DNA of 64,000 nucleotides from a candidate division KSB1 bacterium (GTDB lineage Bacteria > Zhuqueibacterota > Zhuqueibacteria > JANLFK01 > Oleimicrobiaceae), in contig JANLFK010000008.1 in assembly GCA_024655945.1 (NCBI GenBank), forward strand, positions 1 through 64,000, in the 5' to 3' direction. The translations under genes and the position numbers were made by a program. Shown here in pieces: positions 14,332 to 22,220 of this stretch; positions within the stretch are counted from its first letter, which is position 1, and each line of letters opens with the position of its first letter. The notes under the pieces were generated by a model. The model saw only the letters and a list, made by a program, of their open reading frames with translations. It was not told the origin of the DNA and made no database searches.

Positions 14332-16560
14332 TTAGTACTCAACCGCAGCGGTGAGATAATATCGCCTGTCGCGAAGGGCCAGGCCCTCCAGTACGACTCG
14401 GTCGTTGAGCAGGTTGCGCAGGCTCACCGACAGGGACAACCGCACGCGCCACAACTGCCAGGTCTTGCTGGCGTGCAGGTCGAGGTCGGTGCGTGCGGGC
14501 AATATGAGCTGCGCCATGCCTCCACTGCCATCGCGGATCCAGCCTTCCTGTTCCCCTTCGGCAAACCAGCGCACGCGCACCGCATAGCCGGCGTGATGCA
14601 GCTCTGCCGCAAGGCTGCGGGTCGCCTCGGAATGGAACGGAAAGGCAGCTCGCTCCGAGATAAAGTACTGGCACGCCTGCCCTTCAACAGTCAACTTCTT
14701 CCGCAGGAGGTAGAGCGCCGCTCGGCCTTCGAACCCCGCGATGCGCGCCGTAGGCACGCTGTCGTAAAAGGCCAGCGGCATGCCGACGGTGACATACTCG
14801 CGAATCTTCTCGGTGTAGTCATTCTGGAAATAGCTGATGGCCATCTCCCAGCCATGTGCCAGCGGCCCGACGCCCATGTCGCGGGCCACATTCAGACCAA
14901 GCTCCATGCCGCGGTTGCGCTCAGGTGCGAGGCGCTCACTTTGCCCCGGCAGGCGCGCCCTACTGATGAGCTGCGCCAACGAGGGGAAGCGCACGTTGTT
15001 GCCAATGTTCATGAAAACACCGTAGGCGAACTGGCCGTGGCGACCTGCGAAGCGACTGCCAAACCGTATGGTGCTATACGTGAAAGTGCCCAAAGAAAGG
15101 CTCTGCCCCACCATTGCCACCTGCCAGCGGTCATACACATGGTCGTGGCGGAGAGCTACGTCGAAATCGACGCGTTCCAATCGCTCAGAGCCGCCAGGGA
15201 GCCGAAATCGGGCAATCGCTACGCCGCCGTGGCGTGTGCGCACCAAAGCCGCCGTCTCCTGACGCGAAGAAGGAGTCGCCAAGCTCTCTCTGCGGTCGGC
15301 AAAATCCAACCAGTCTTGCTCCCGCTGATATGCTATGGTTGCGTCCCCGCCACCAAAGCTCCACTTCTTCTGCACATGGAGATGGAGTGCGCGGTCCTGC
15401 ACCGTGCGCCGCAACGCGCTGCTCACCTCGGCAATCTCTTGGGTCTGCTCCAAGGCATGGTGGGCAGCCGTCAGGTCGAGCCCATGCAGCGCCCCAATGG
15501 GGCCGTTGTAGTGGAAAGCCAGGAGCTGGTTCCGCTGCCCCAAGGCCTCGCCGGTGGGCATATTGGCATAGTCGGCCCGCGCGTTCAGGTAGAGGGCCAA
15601 GAGGAGATTCTCGCCTTCTCCCGCCGTGGCCGGCGAGAAGCCGTAGCGCCCGTGCACGGTCAGTTGCTGGCCGCTGTTCTCCAGCCGGTCGCGGGGTGCC
15701 ACGCTCCCCTGAAGGTGCCTTGTGGCTGCCGAGGCGCGGTAAATCCCAGCCAGCCGCGCGCTGCCTCGCCGCCCGTAACCGGCTAAGCCCCAGGTGCCCG
15801 AATCGTAGGTGCCCACCCGCTGGAAGAAGCGCACATTGTGGTCCTCCTCAAGGCGAGGCACCAGATTGATGACCCCGGAAAAGGCCTCGGCGCCGAGCAA
15901 CGCCGCGTTGCTGCCCTTGATAAGCTCCACCTGTTCGACGTCGGCCAGGTCCAGAAGCGAGAGGTCGAAGGTGTTGTCGAAGCCACTGTTCAGCTTAACG
16001 CCGTGGTAGAGGATGGCCACATCGTCGGCGTTGCCCCCACGGATGGAGACCCTCTTGCGACCGCTGAGCACCTCGTCCACCTGCACGCTCTGCACCGTGT
16101 GCAAGAGGTCGCCGGCGTCCACAAACCCCCTGAGGTCAAACTGCTGGCGCAGGATACGTGCGGTGGCCAAGGGAAGATCAGCAGTTGCTGCCAGCCGTTC
16201 CCGCGGTGCCTGCACCTCCACTGCCGGCAACGGGATGACCCTGGGCTGCAAGTAGACCTGCGGCGTGCGCAGCAGGGCGTCGGCCGACAACTCCAGCACT
16301 TCGTAGTTGATGTGCCGAAATACCACCACCGCAGTTGCCTCGGGCACCGAGAGCACGAACCTGCCAGCCGCGTCGCTGCTCACGCCCACCGGCCTGTCCT
16401 TGAGCATGACGTTGACATAGGGCACGGCGCGCTGCGAGTTGGCGTCGACAATCTGGCCGCGAATCACTATCTGGCCAACGCACGCCTCAGGCGCAAATGC
16501 CAGGCCCACGACCAGACCGAGCGCGAGGACGGGTAATCGAACTTTGCTCACCAATTGCAC
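14332..16560 (-). CDS. TonB-dependent outer-membrane receptor
   Basis: 742 residues. The signal peptide (LPVLALGLVVGLAFAPEACVG) starts from GTG 16560 or GTG 16551. A CarboxypepD_reg-like domain follows (VIRGQIVDANSQRAVPYVNVML, DAAGRFVLSV; about residues 30-110). Next is a plug domain (about 115-225) with VSIRGGNADDVAILYHGVKLN and VELIKGSNAALLGAEAFSGVINLV, and then a 22-strand-type barrel ending in YYLTAAVEY with a C-terminal aromatic residue. It imports an unknown ligand across the outer membrane using TonB energy. The substrate cannot be assigned: no SusD partner is present, and the leader at 16561-16751 shows no recognisable cobalamin-riboswitch core. Upstream lies a GH127 gene in the same direction, so a plant-sugar ligand is one possibility. 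Confidence 0.85.
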   Translation of the reverse strand: MQLVSKVRLPVLALGLVVGLAFAPEACVGQIVIRGQIVDANSQRAVPYVNVMLKDRPVGVSSDAAGRFVLSVPEATAVVVFRHINYEVLELSADALLRTPQVYLQPRVIPLPAVEVQAPRERLAATADLPLATARILRQQFDLRGFVDAGDLLHTVQSVQVDEVLSGRKRVSIRGGNADDVAILYHGVKLNSGFDNTFDLSLLDLADVEQVELIKGSNAALLGAEAFSGVINLVPRLEEDHNVRFFQRVGTYDSGTWGLAGYGRRGSARLAGIYRASAATRHLQGSVAPRDRLENSGQQLTVHGRYGFSPATAGEGENLLLALYLNARADYANMPTGEALGQRNQLLAFHYNGPIGALHGLDLTAAHHALEQTQEIAEVSSALRRTVQDRALHLHVQKKWSFGGGDATIAYQREQDWLDFADRRESLATPSSRQETAALVRTRHGGVAIARFRLPGGSERLERVDFDVALRHDHVYDRWQVAMVGQSLSLGTFTYSTIRFGSRFAGRHGQFAYGVFMNIGNNVRFPSLAQLISRARLPGQSERLAPERNRGMELGLNVARDMGVGPLAHGWEMAISYFQNDYTEKIREYVTVGMPLAFYDSVPTARIAGFEGRAALYLLRKKLTVEGQACQYFISERAAFPFHSEATRSLAAELHHAGYAVRVRWFAEGEQEGWIRDGSGGMAQLILPARTDLDLHASKTWQLWRVRLSLSVSLRNLLNDRVVLEGLALRDRRYYLTAAVEY

Positions 16561-16751
16561 CTGCTACACCATCAGGTGGTGGAGCACAGGGAACGCCTCC
16601 TGGTCCACCACTCCTATCCAAACCGTTACCAAACGAAGGTGAGGTCTTCCCTCACTGGACCGGCACCCCCGGGCTGCACTCGCCGGGTGGCGCGCCGGAA
16701 ACAAAGACCTCTACGCCGCGAAGTCGAGCCCCGCATTGTGCCGGACACGCC
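16561..16751 (-). other. structured leader region upstream of the TonB-dependent receptor
   Basis: 191 bp without a gene. Two inverted repeats are visible: 8 bp GTGGTGGA at 16576-16583 with its complement at 16604-16611 (20-nt loop), placed just before the receptor start; and GAGGTCTT at 16639-16646 with AAGACCTC about 60 bp further. A GC-rich segment between them can also fold. I could not match it to a cobalamin, TPP or other known riboswitch consensus. No U-tract follows, so it is not an ordinary terminator. Confidence 0.35.
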
Positions 16752-18677
16752 TCATTTCCGGCGGATCCACACGCTCATACTGCCATCGGCGCGATTTGCC
16801 CAGGCGAAGTAGGGGATGGCCGTGAGCATGACCTCGCGCGCCTTCCCCTCCCCGACCAGGCCCCGTGCCCGCACGACGACAACTTCGCCGAGGAGCTCTG
16901 GGCGGAACTGGCTGGTCAGCTCCGCATCATCGGGCAAGGCGAGGGAAGAGACTTTGGCACCGTTGTCCACTTCCTCCAGGCAGTACACCACCGGCCCGCG
17001 CTCGATGGCCACCAGTCCCACATCGGCGCGCACCTGCGGGTGAGCCAGCACGCGCCGCACCGGCATGGCGATGTGCAGTTCCACCACGTCGCCGGGCGCC
17101 CACGTCCGATCAATCACCGCAAAGCCCTGCCGCAACTCGCCTACCCAGGGCTGCCCATTCACTTTGAGCGACAGACCCGCCGGCCTTTCCTCCAGATAGC
17201 GATAAAGGTCACTGGGCACCGGCTTACTGCGCGCCCATCCTGGTACCCGGACCTGCAGGGCAAAGTGCGTCTCCTTCTGCACGCCCACCTTCAAAGTGAG
17301 GTCGCCCTGCCACGGATAGTCCGTGTCTTGCTCGATCGTCACCAGATCCTGACCCAGCTCCACGCGCGCCACACTCGGCAGCAAGAGGTTCACATAGAGG
17401 GACCGCCCGCGCGTGGCATAAACAAAGCCGGGGATTGACGGCAAAAAGCGCGTCACATTGCTCGGACAGCAGGCGCACTCGAACCACAGGCTGCGTCGGT
17501 ACCCACCGTCGGAGGCAACGGGGTTCGGGTAGAAGAAAAGATCGCCGCCGAGAGAGACACCGGGGAGAAAACCGTTGTAGAGCACGCGCTCCAACACGTC
17601 GATATACTTGGCGTCGCCATGGAGCAGGAACATGCGGTGATTCCACAGGGCGTTGGCAATGGCGGCACAGGTCTCGTTGTAGGCCTCCTTGTTGGGGAGC
17701 TCATAGTCATCGCCGAAGCTCTCGCCGTGACGACGCGCCCCGACGCCGCCGGTCATGGAGAGTTTCTTGCCCACGACGTTTTCCCAAAGACGTTCGAGCG
17801 GTGGCAAGTAGGCACTGTCGCCGGAGAGCGCGGCCACATCCGCCATGCCCGCGTACATGTACTGGGCGCGCACCGCATGCCCGACCGCCTGGTATTGTTG
17901 CAGCACCGGCAGATGGTCTTGGTAGTAAGTGCCGTATAACGCGCGCCCTTCTCCCCTGCCACGCTGCTCGAGGAAGAACTTGGCAAGTTCCAGGTACTTG
18001 CGCTCACCGGTCACGCGGCAGAGCTTTGCCAGGCCGATTTCCACCTCCTGGTGTCCGGGGACCTGGTGTCTCCCGCGGGGACCAAAGGTTCTGACCAACA
18101 GGTCGGCATTCTTGAGCGCCACGTCGAGCAGCGTGCGCTTGCCTGTGGCCTGAAAATGCGCCGCGGCTGCCTCGTAGAGGTGTCCGACGTTGTACAGCTC
18201 ATGGCTATCTTTGAGATTCGACCAACGCGTTGGGCCGGCGACCTCCGGCGGGTTTTCCGGGTCAACCGTGCGGGCGGTGTACAGATAACCGTCCGCTTCC
18301 TGGGCAGCGGCGATCTTGGCGATGAGCTCATCAAGGTAGCGTTCCAGCTTCTCGTCGCGCTGCACGGCCAGGGAGTAGGAGGCGCCTTCGATCACCTTGT
18401 ACACGTCCGAGTCGTCGAAATGCAGGCCGCGGAATGGGCCAGGCATCTGTCCTGCCGCCTTCACAAAGTTGTCGATGCGCCCGGTCTCCTGGCAGTGGCG
18501 GAATGCCAAGGGAATGGTGACCGTGCGGTTGATCTCCAGGCGTTTGCCCCAGAAGCCACCCTTGACCTGCACCTGGCTAAACGGCACCGGCCGGATGGGG
18601 TAGTCTGCACGCATGAACGGCTCCTCTTCTCCACTTCCTGCAAGCGTGAGGAGGACGAAAGCCAACAGCCAGCTCAT
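16752..18677 (-). CDS. GH127 beta-L-arabinofuranosidase-like glycoside hydrolase
   Basis: About 641 residues from the ATG at 18677, which follows GGGAGG and starts a short signal sequence (MSWLLAFVLLTLAGSG); the frame is open to 18797. The family's zinc-cysteine site is complete: Glu335 and Cys337 in NETCA, and Cys403 and Cys404 in ECACCPSN. One of the paired cysteines is the nucleophile in the characterised Bifidobacterium enzyme HypBA1. The alpha/alpha barrel region (about 60-420) and C-terminal beta sandwiches have the usual lengths. It should remove L-arabinofuranose from plant cell-wall glycans or glycoproteins in the periplasm or outside. The neighbouring receptor and the GH3 and GH31 enzymes elsewhere in the window fit a plant-polysaccharide degrader. 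Confidence 0.9.
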   Translation of the reverse strand: MSWLLAFVLLTLAGSGEEEPFMRADYPIRPVPFSQVQVKGGFWGKRLEINRTVTIPLAFRHCQETGRIDNFVKAAGQMPGPFRGLHFDDSDVYKVIEGASYSLAVQRDEKLERYLDELIAKIAAAQEADGYLYTARTVDPENPPEVAGPTRWSNLKDSHELYNVGHLYEAAAAHFQATGKRTLLDVALKNADLLVRTFGPRGRHQVPGHQEVEIGLAKLCRVTGERKYLELAKFFLEQRGRGEGRALYGTYYQDHLPVLQQYQAVGHAVRAQYMYAGMADVAALSGDSAYLPPLERLWENVVGKKLSMTGGVGARRHGESFGDDYELPNKEAYNETCAAIANALWNHRMFLLHGDAKYIDVLERVLYNGFLPGVSLGGDLFFYPNPVASDGGYRRSLWFECACCPSNVTRFLPSIPGFVYATRGRSLYVNLLLPSVARVELGQDLVTIEQDTDYPWQGDLTLKVGVQKETHFALQVRVPGWARSKPVPSDLYRYLEERPAGLSLKVNGQPWVGELRQGFAVIDRTWAPGDVVELHIAMPVRRVLAHPQVRADVGLVAIERGPVVYCLEEVDNGAKVSSLALPDDAELTSQFRPELLGEVVVVRARGLVGEGKAREVMLTAIPYFAWANRADGSMSVWIRRK

Positions 18678-18780
18678 CTTGCCTCCCCTCCTTTTTGACC
18701 TCGCCTGTGCGCAACATTCTACGAAATGCGCGCGAGAAAAGCAAGGAGAAACTTGTCGCGCGAGCCTCAGGAATTTTCGC

Positions 18781-18809
18781 TTGCCAACACCAGGCAAATT
18801 GCGTATATT
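18781..18809 (+). promoter_or_regulatory. promoter of the RNase R gene
   Basis: TTGCCA at 18781-18786, 17-bp spacer, TATATT at 18804-18809. It is about 100 bp before the GTG start of RNase R and divergent from the GH127 gene. Confidence 0.6.
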
Positions 18810-18911
18810 TATTCGAGCAGGTAAAGGTTTGGGGCGTCTGTGTATACCGCATCGAGGCGCAACAATGGCGCTACCCCCTCACCAAGCACACACGGAAGAA
18901 GAGGCTTAATC

Positions 18912-21092
18912 GTGACCAATCAAGACAGTATCACCGCTCAGGTCGAGGCATTGCTCGGCCAGGAGCTACAACGCACATTCAAAGCGAAGGACATTGCGAA
19001 ACGGCTCGGGGTGACCCAGGACCGCTATCACCTCCTGCGTGCCGCTCTACGCCAACTGGTGGCCAACGGCACCATCGTCAAATACCCACGGAACCGTTAT
19101 GGCCGCGGGCGAGCAGCGCAAGAGGCAGTTGGCGTGCTGCGCGTCAAGACGCAGGGTTATGGGTTCGTCGTCCGGGACGACGGCGGCGAAGACATCTTTG
19201 TCAGCGAGCGCAATATGGGCCTGGCGTTGCACCAGGACAGGGTCAGAGTGCGTCTGTTTGCGCAGAGCAGCGGCCGCAGCCCAGAAGGCAAAATCGTGGA
19301 GGTCTTGTCGCGCGCGCGCCAGAATATCGTCGGCACCTACAAACGGGGGCGCAAGTTGGGGTTCGTGGTTCCTGACGAGCTGAAAATCCCCCACGACATC
19401 TTCGTGCACGACTCGGACGCGATGGGAGCGCAGCCAGGGCAGAAGGTAGTCGTGCAAATCACCAATTGGGAGCACGAAAAGCTCAATCCGGAGGGAAGGA
19501 TCGTCGAAGTGCTTGGCTTCCCCAATGAGAAGGGCGTCGATGTCCTCTCTGTGGCGCGCGCCTTTGACCTGTCCGAGTCGTTTCCGCCTGAGGTGGAACA
19601 AGAAGCGGCTGCGCTTCCCGCCCGCATACCCGAGGCGGAGATAGCTCGTCGCCGTGACCTGCGCGGGACCGTGCTCTTCACCATCGACCCGCCAGATGCC
19701 AAGGACTTTGACGATGCCGTCTCGTTGGAGAAGCTGGAGAACGGCCACCTGTTGCTGGGCGTGCACATTGCCGACGTGAGCTGGTACGTGCGCCCAGGAG
19801 GGGCCATTGACCGCGAGGCGCGCCGCCGCGGCACCTCGGTCTACCTGGTGGACCGCGCCATCCCCATGCTGCCAGAGCGTCTTTCCAGCGAGTTGTGCAG
19901 CTTGGTGGCCGACCGGGACCGCTTGGCCTACAGCGTCCTCATGGAGCTCACCCCTGCCGGCGATTTGGTGCGCTACCAGTTTCACGAATCGGTAATCCGC
20001 AGCAGGCGGCGCTTCAGTTATGAGCAGGTGCAGGAGCTCTTGGACGGCCGGGCAACCGACCCATTAACACCGGTGCTGCAGGAGATGCGCGCCCTGTCCC
20101 ACGCCCTCATCGCCAAACGCCAGCGCCGTGGCAGCGTCGACCTGGATGCGCCCGAGGTGCAGGTGATCCTGGATGAAGCCGGCCGACCAGTGGAAATTCG
20201 CCCGCGGCCGCGCCTGGATAGCCACCGCCTCATCGAGGAGTTCATGCTCCTGGCCAACGAGACGGTGGCCCGCCATGTGGGCGTGTTCCTCCGCCGACAG
20301 GGCGACCACGAGGTTGACCCGCCCTTTGTCTACCGCATCCATGAAAAGCCCGATCGCCAGAAGATGAGCGAGTTCCTGAGCTTTGCCGCCGCCTTTGGCG
20401 TGCTCGCCCAAGAGCCGACACGGTTGACGCCACGCTTCTTCCAGAAGCTCTTGGCGCAGGCCACAGGCCTGGAGGCGGAACCCATCATTCGCGACGCCAT
20501 GTTGCGCGCCATGATGAAGGCCCGCTACTCCACCGAAAACATCGGGCACTTTGGACTGGCCTATCAGCACTACACCCATTTCACCTCGCCCATCCGTCGC
20601 TATCCGGACCTCATGGTGCATCGCCCGCTTAAGGACTACCAGCGCCGCCCGGTGCCAGAAGTGATGGCCAGCATCGATCGCACGGCCTTGGAGGCCGACT
20701 GCCGTCTGGCTTCGGAGCGCGAAGTGGTGGCGCAAGAGGCAGAGCGCGAATCGGTGAAGATGAAGCAGGTCGAGTACATGGCCGAGCACGTAGGCGAGAC
20801 CTTCAAGGGTGTCGTGTCGCGCATTGTACCGTTCGGCGTCTTCGTGGAGCTGCCTGACCTGTTGGTGGAGGGCCTGATTCATGTCACGGAGCTCGGCGAC
20901 GACTACTACGTGCACGACACCACGCGCCACGCCATGATCGGCCAGCGCCAGGGACGTGTGTTCCGCGCCGGCGACGTGCTCATGGTGCGCGTGGCCAGAG
21001 TGGACCAGAACCAGCGCCTGGTGGACTTTACTCTGGTGGAACCGGCGCCCAAGCGGCCTCGTCGACACAGGACCGGCAGGCGCACACTCTGA
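18912..21092 (+). CDS. rnr: ribonuclease R
   Basis: About 726 residues from the GTG at 18912, which follows AAGAGG; an alternative GTG at 18840 has no ribosome site. Domains in order: winged-helix N-terminus (QRTFKAKDIAKRLGVTQDRYHLLRAALRQL), two cold-shock domains (GYGFVVRDDGGEDIFV and LGFVVPDELKIPHDIFV), the RNB catalytic domain with the metal-binding aspartates in DPPDAKDFDDAVS, HTHFTSPIRRYPDLMVHR near its end, and a C-terminal S1 domain (GVVSRIVPFGVFVELPDLLVEGLIH). A basic tail follows. It degrades structured RNA from the 3' end in the cytoplasm. The gene is transcribed alone from the promoter at 18781-18809. Confidence 0.95.
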   Translation: MTNQDSITAQVEALLGQELQRTFKAKDIAKRLGVTQDRYHLLRAALRQLVANGTIVKYPRNRYGRGRAAQEAVGVLRVKTQGYGFVVRDDGGEDIFVSERNMGLALHQDRVRVRLFAQSSGRSPEGKIVEVLSRARQNIVGTYKRGRKLGFVVPDELKIPHDIFVHDSDAMGAQPGQKVVVQITNWEHEKLNPEGRIVEVLGFPNEKGVDVLSVARAFDLSESFPPEVEQEAAALPARIPEAEIARRRDLRGTVLFTIDPPDAKDFDDAVSLEKLENGHLLLGVHIADVSWYVRPGGAIDREARRRGTSVYLVDRAIPMLPERLSSELCSLVADRDRLAYSVLMELTPAGDLVRYQFHESVIRSRRRFSYEQVQELLDGRATDPLTPVLQEMRALSHALIAKRQRRGSVDLDAPEVQVILDEAGRPVEIRPRPRLDSHRLIEEFMLLANETVARHVGVFLRRQGDHEVDPPFVYRIHEKPDRQKMSEFLSFAAAFGVLAQEPTRLTPRFFQKLLAQATGLEAEPIIRDAMLRAMMKARYSTENIGHFGLAYQHYTHFTSPIRRYPDLMVHRPLKDYQRRPVPEVMASIDRTALEADCRLASEREVVAQEAERESVKMKQVEYMAEHVGETFKGVVSRIVPFGVFVELPDLLVEGLIHVTELGDDYYVHDTTRHAMIGQRQGRVFRAGDVLMVRVARVDQNQRLVDFTLVEPAPKRPRRHRTGRRTL

Positions 21093-21181
21093 CCCAGACC
21101 TCAGAAGCGGAGGTTCGCGAACAACTCCCCGCGCGGGCCTGCAACCACACCGACACGGGGAAGCACAGGGAGGAAGCCCCA

Positions 21182-21970
21182 ATGACCATTGTCGAACTCA
21201 GCGAACGATTCCTGCCCAGTCACCTCTGCTGCTTGGAGGATTGGTTGGAGGAGATGGCGGAGGCGGGCCCGCACAAGGCCACATGATACGCGCGCATGCG
21301 CCCCAAGGAGCTGGGGGTGAAACTGGCACTGGAAGGCGACCAGGTGGTGGGCATGGTGCAGTATCTACCCATCGAGCACACTTGGGTGGAGGGCAGCGGC
21401 CTCTACTTCATCCCGTGCATTTGGGTGCATGGCTACAAGGACAAGGGGGTGGGCAACTGGCAGCATAAGGGCATCGGCAGCGCGCTATTGGGAGCTGCAG
21501 AGGAGGAAGCGCGGGCTAAAGGCGCACAGGGGACGGCCGCCTGGGGTTTGGCTCTCCCCTTCTGGATGAAGGCCTCGTGGTTCAAGAGGCATGGCTATCG
21601 ACCCGCAGATCGCATGGGCCTGCAGACGCTGCTATGGAAGCCGTTTGCGCCTGAAGCCACGCCGCCCCGCTGGTTGCGCAAGAGAAAAGAGCCAGTCGCT
21701 GGTAGCGATCGGGTAGAGGTTGTGGCGTTCCTCAGCGGCTGGTGCCCGGCGTACAACCTCACCTACGAGCGCGCGCGGCGGGCGGCGGCCGCTTGCGGCG
21801 AAGCCGTCAACTTCGTCACCATCGACACTTCTGAGCGCCCGGCCCTGCTGGAATGGGGGATCAGTGACGCGCTGTACATCGATGGGAAGAGAGTCCGAAC
21901 GGGTCCTCCCCCGTCCTACCAGGCGATTTGCAAACGTATGGCCAGGAGGGTACAACACTTGCAACGTTAG
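21182..21970 (+). CDS. GNAT acetyltransferase with thioredoxin-like C-terminal part, interrupted by in-frame UGA
   Basis: Reading starts at the ATG at 21182, which has GGGAGG 7 bases upstream. It begins MTIVELSERFLPSHLCCLED and meets TGA at codon 35 (21284-21286). The same frame then continues without break to 21970. The next Met (21296) has no ribosome site. The GNAT domain follows (VVGMVQYLPIEHTWVEG, acetyl-CoA loop HKGIGSALLGAAEEEA). The second part is thioredoxin-like: VVAFLSGWCPAYN, IDTSERPALLEWGISDALYIDGKRV, TGPPPSY. The UGA sits in HKAT-stop-YARM. A single TGG-to-TGA change (Trp) is the simplest explanation, a sequencing error is next, and selenocysteine is least likely. Other genes here use TGA as a normal stop. 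Confidence 0.75.
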
Positions 21971-22087
21971 CAGAGGGGAAACGTGCTGCGCCAGCAGCCA
22001 TGGTCCTGCCGGTGTGGCGAATGCTCTTGAGACGCCGGTCTTTTCACCCCGGAACGGAACGGCTGGAGCAGAATGGAGCGCGTAAGG

Positions 22088-22133
22088 AAAGCCCGAACGT
22101 CGGAGCGGCAAAGTAGGTACGTTCGGGCTTTTG
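22088..22133 (+). terminator. Rho-independent terminator
   Basis: A 13-bp stem, AAAGCCCGAACGT at 22088-22100, pairs with 22119-22131 and is followed by T-rich TTTTGTTTG. It lies 120 bp after the acetyltransferase gene and 90 bp before the next start. Confidence 0.8.
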
Positions 22134-22220
22134 TTTGTGATGCTCTCACTTGACCGGCAGCCGAAAGTCGCAAGTGTCCGGACGCCGGGTGAGGGCTGTG
22201 GAAGAAAGGAGGGTATCGTC

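Noticed and set aside
12534-15786. Two long plus-strand open frames (12534-14354 and 14014-15786)
   Set aside because: Antisense to the M14 paralog, the lipoprotein and the TonB-dependent receptor; no ribosome sites and no recognisable motifs.
21287-21320. Possible bacterial SECIS element after the in-frame UGA
   Set aside because: Only a 4-bp stem is visible, the family has no known selenocysteine at this place and a one-base Trp-to-stop change is simpler; kept only as a check within the finding.
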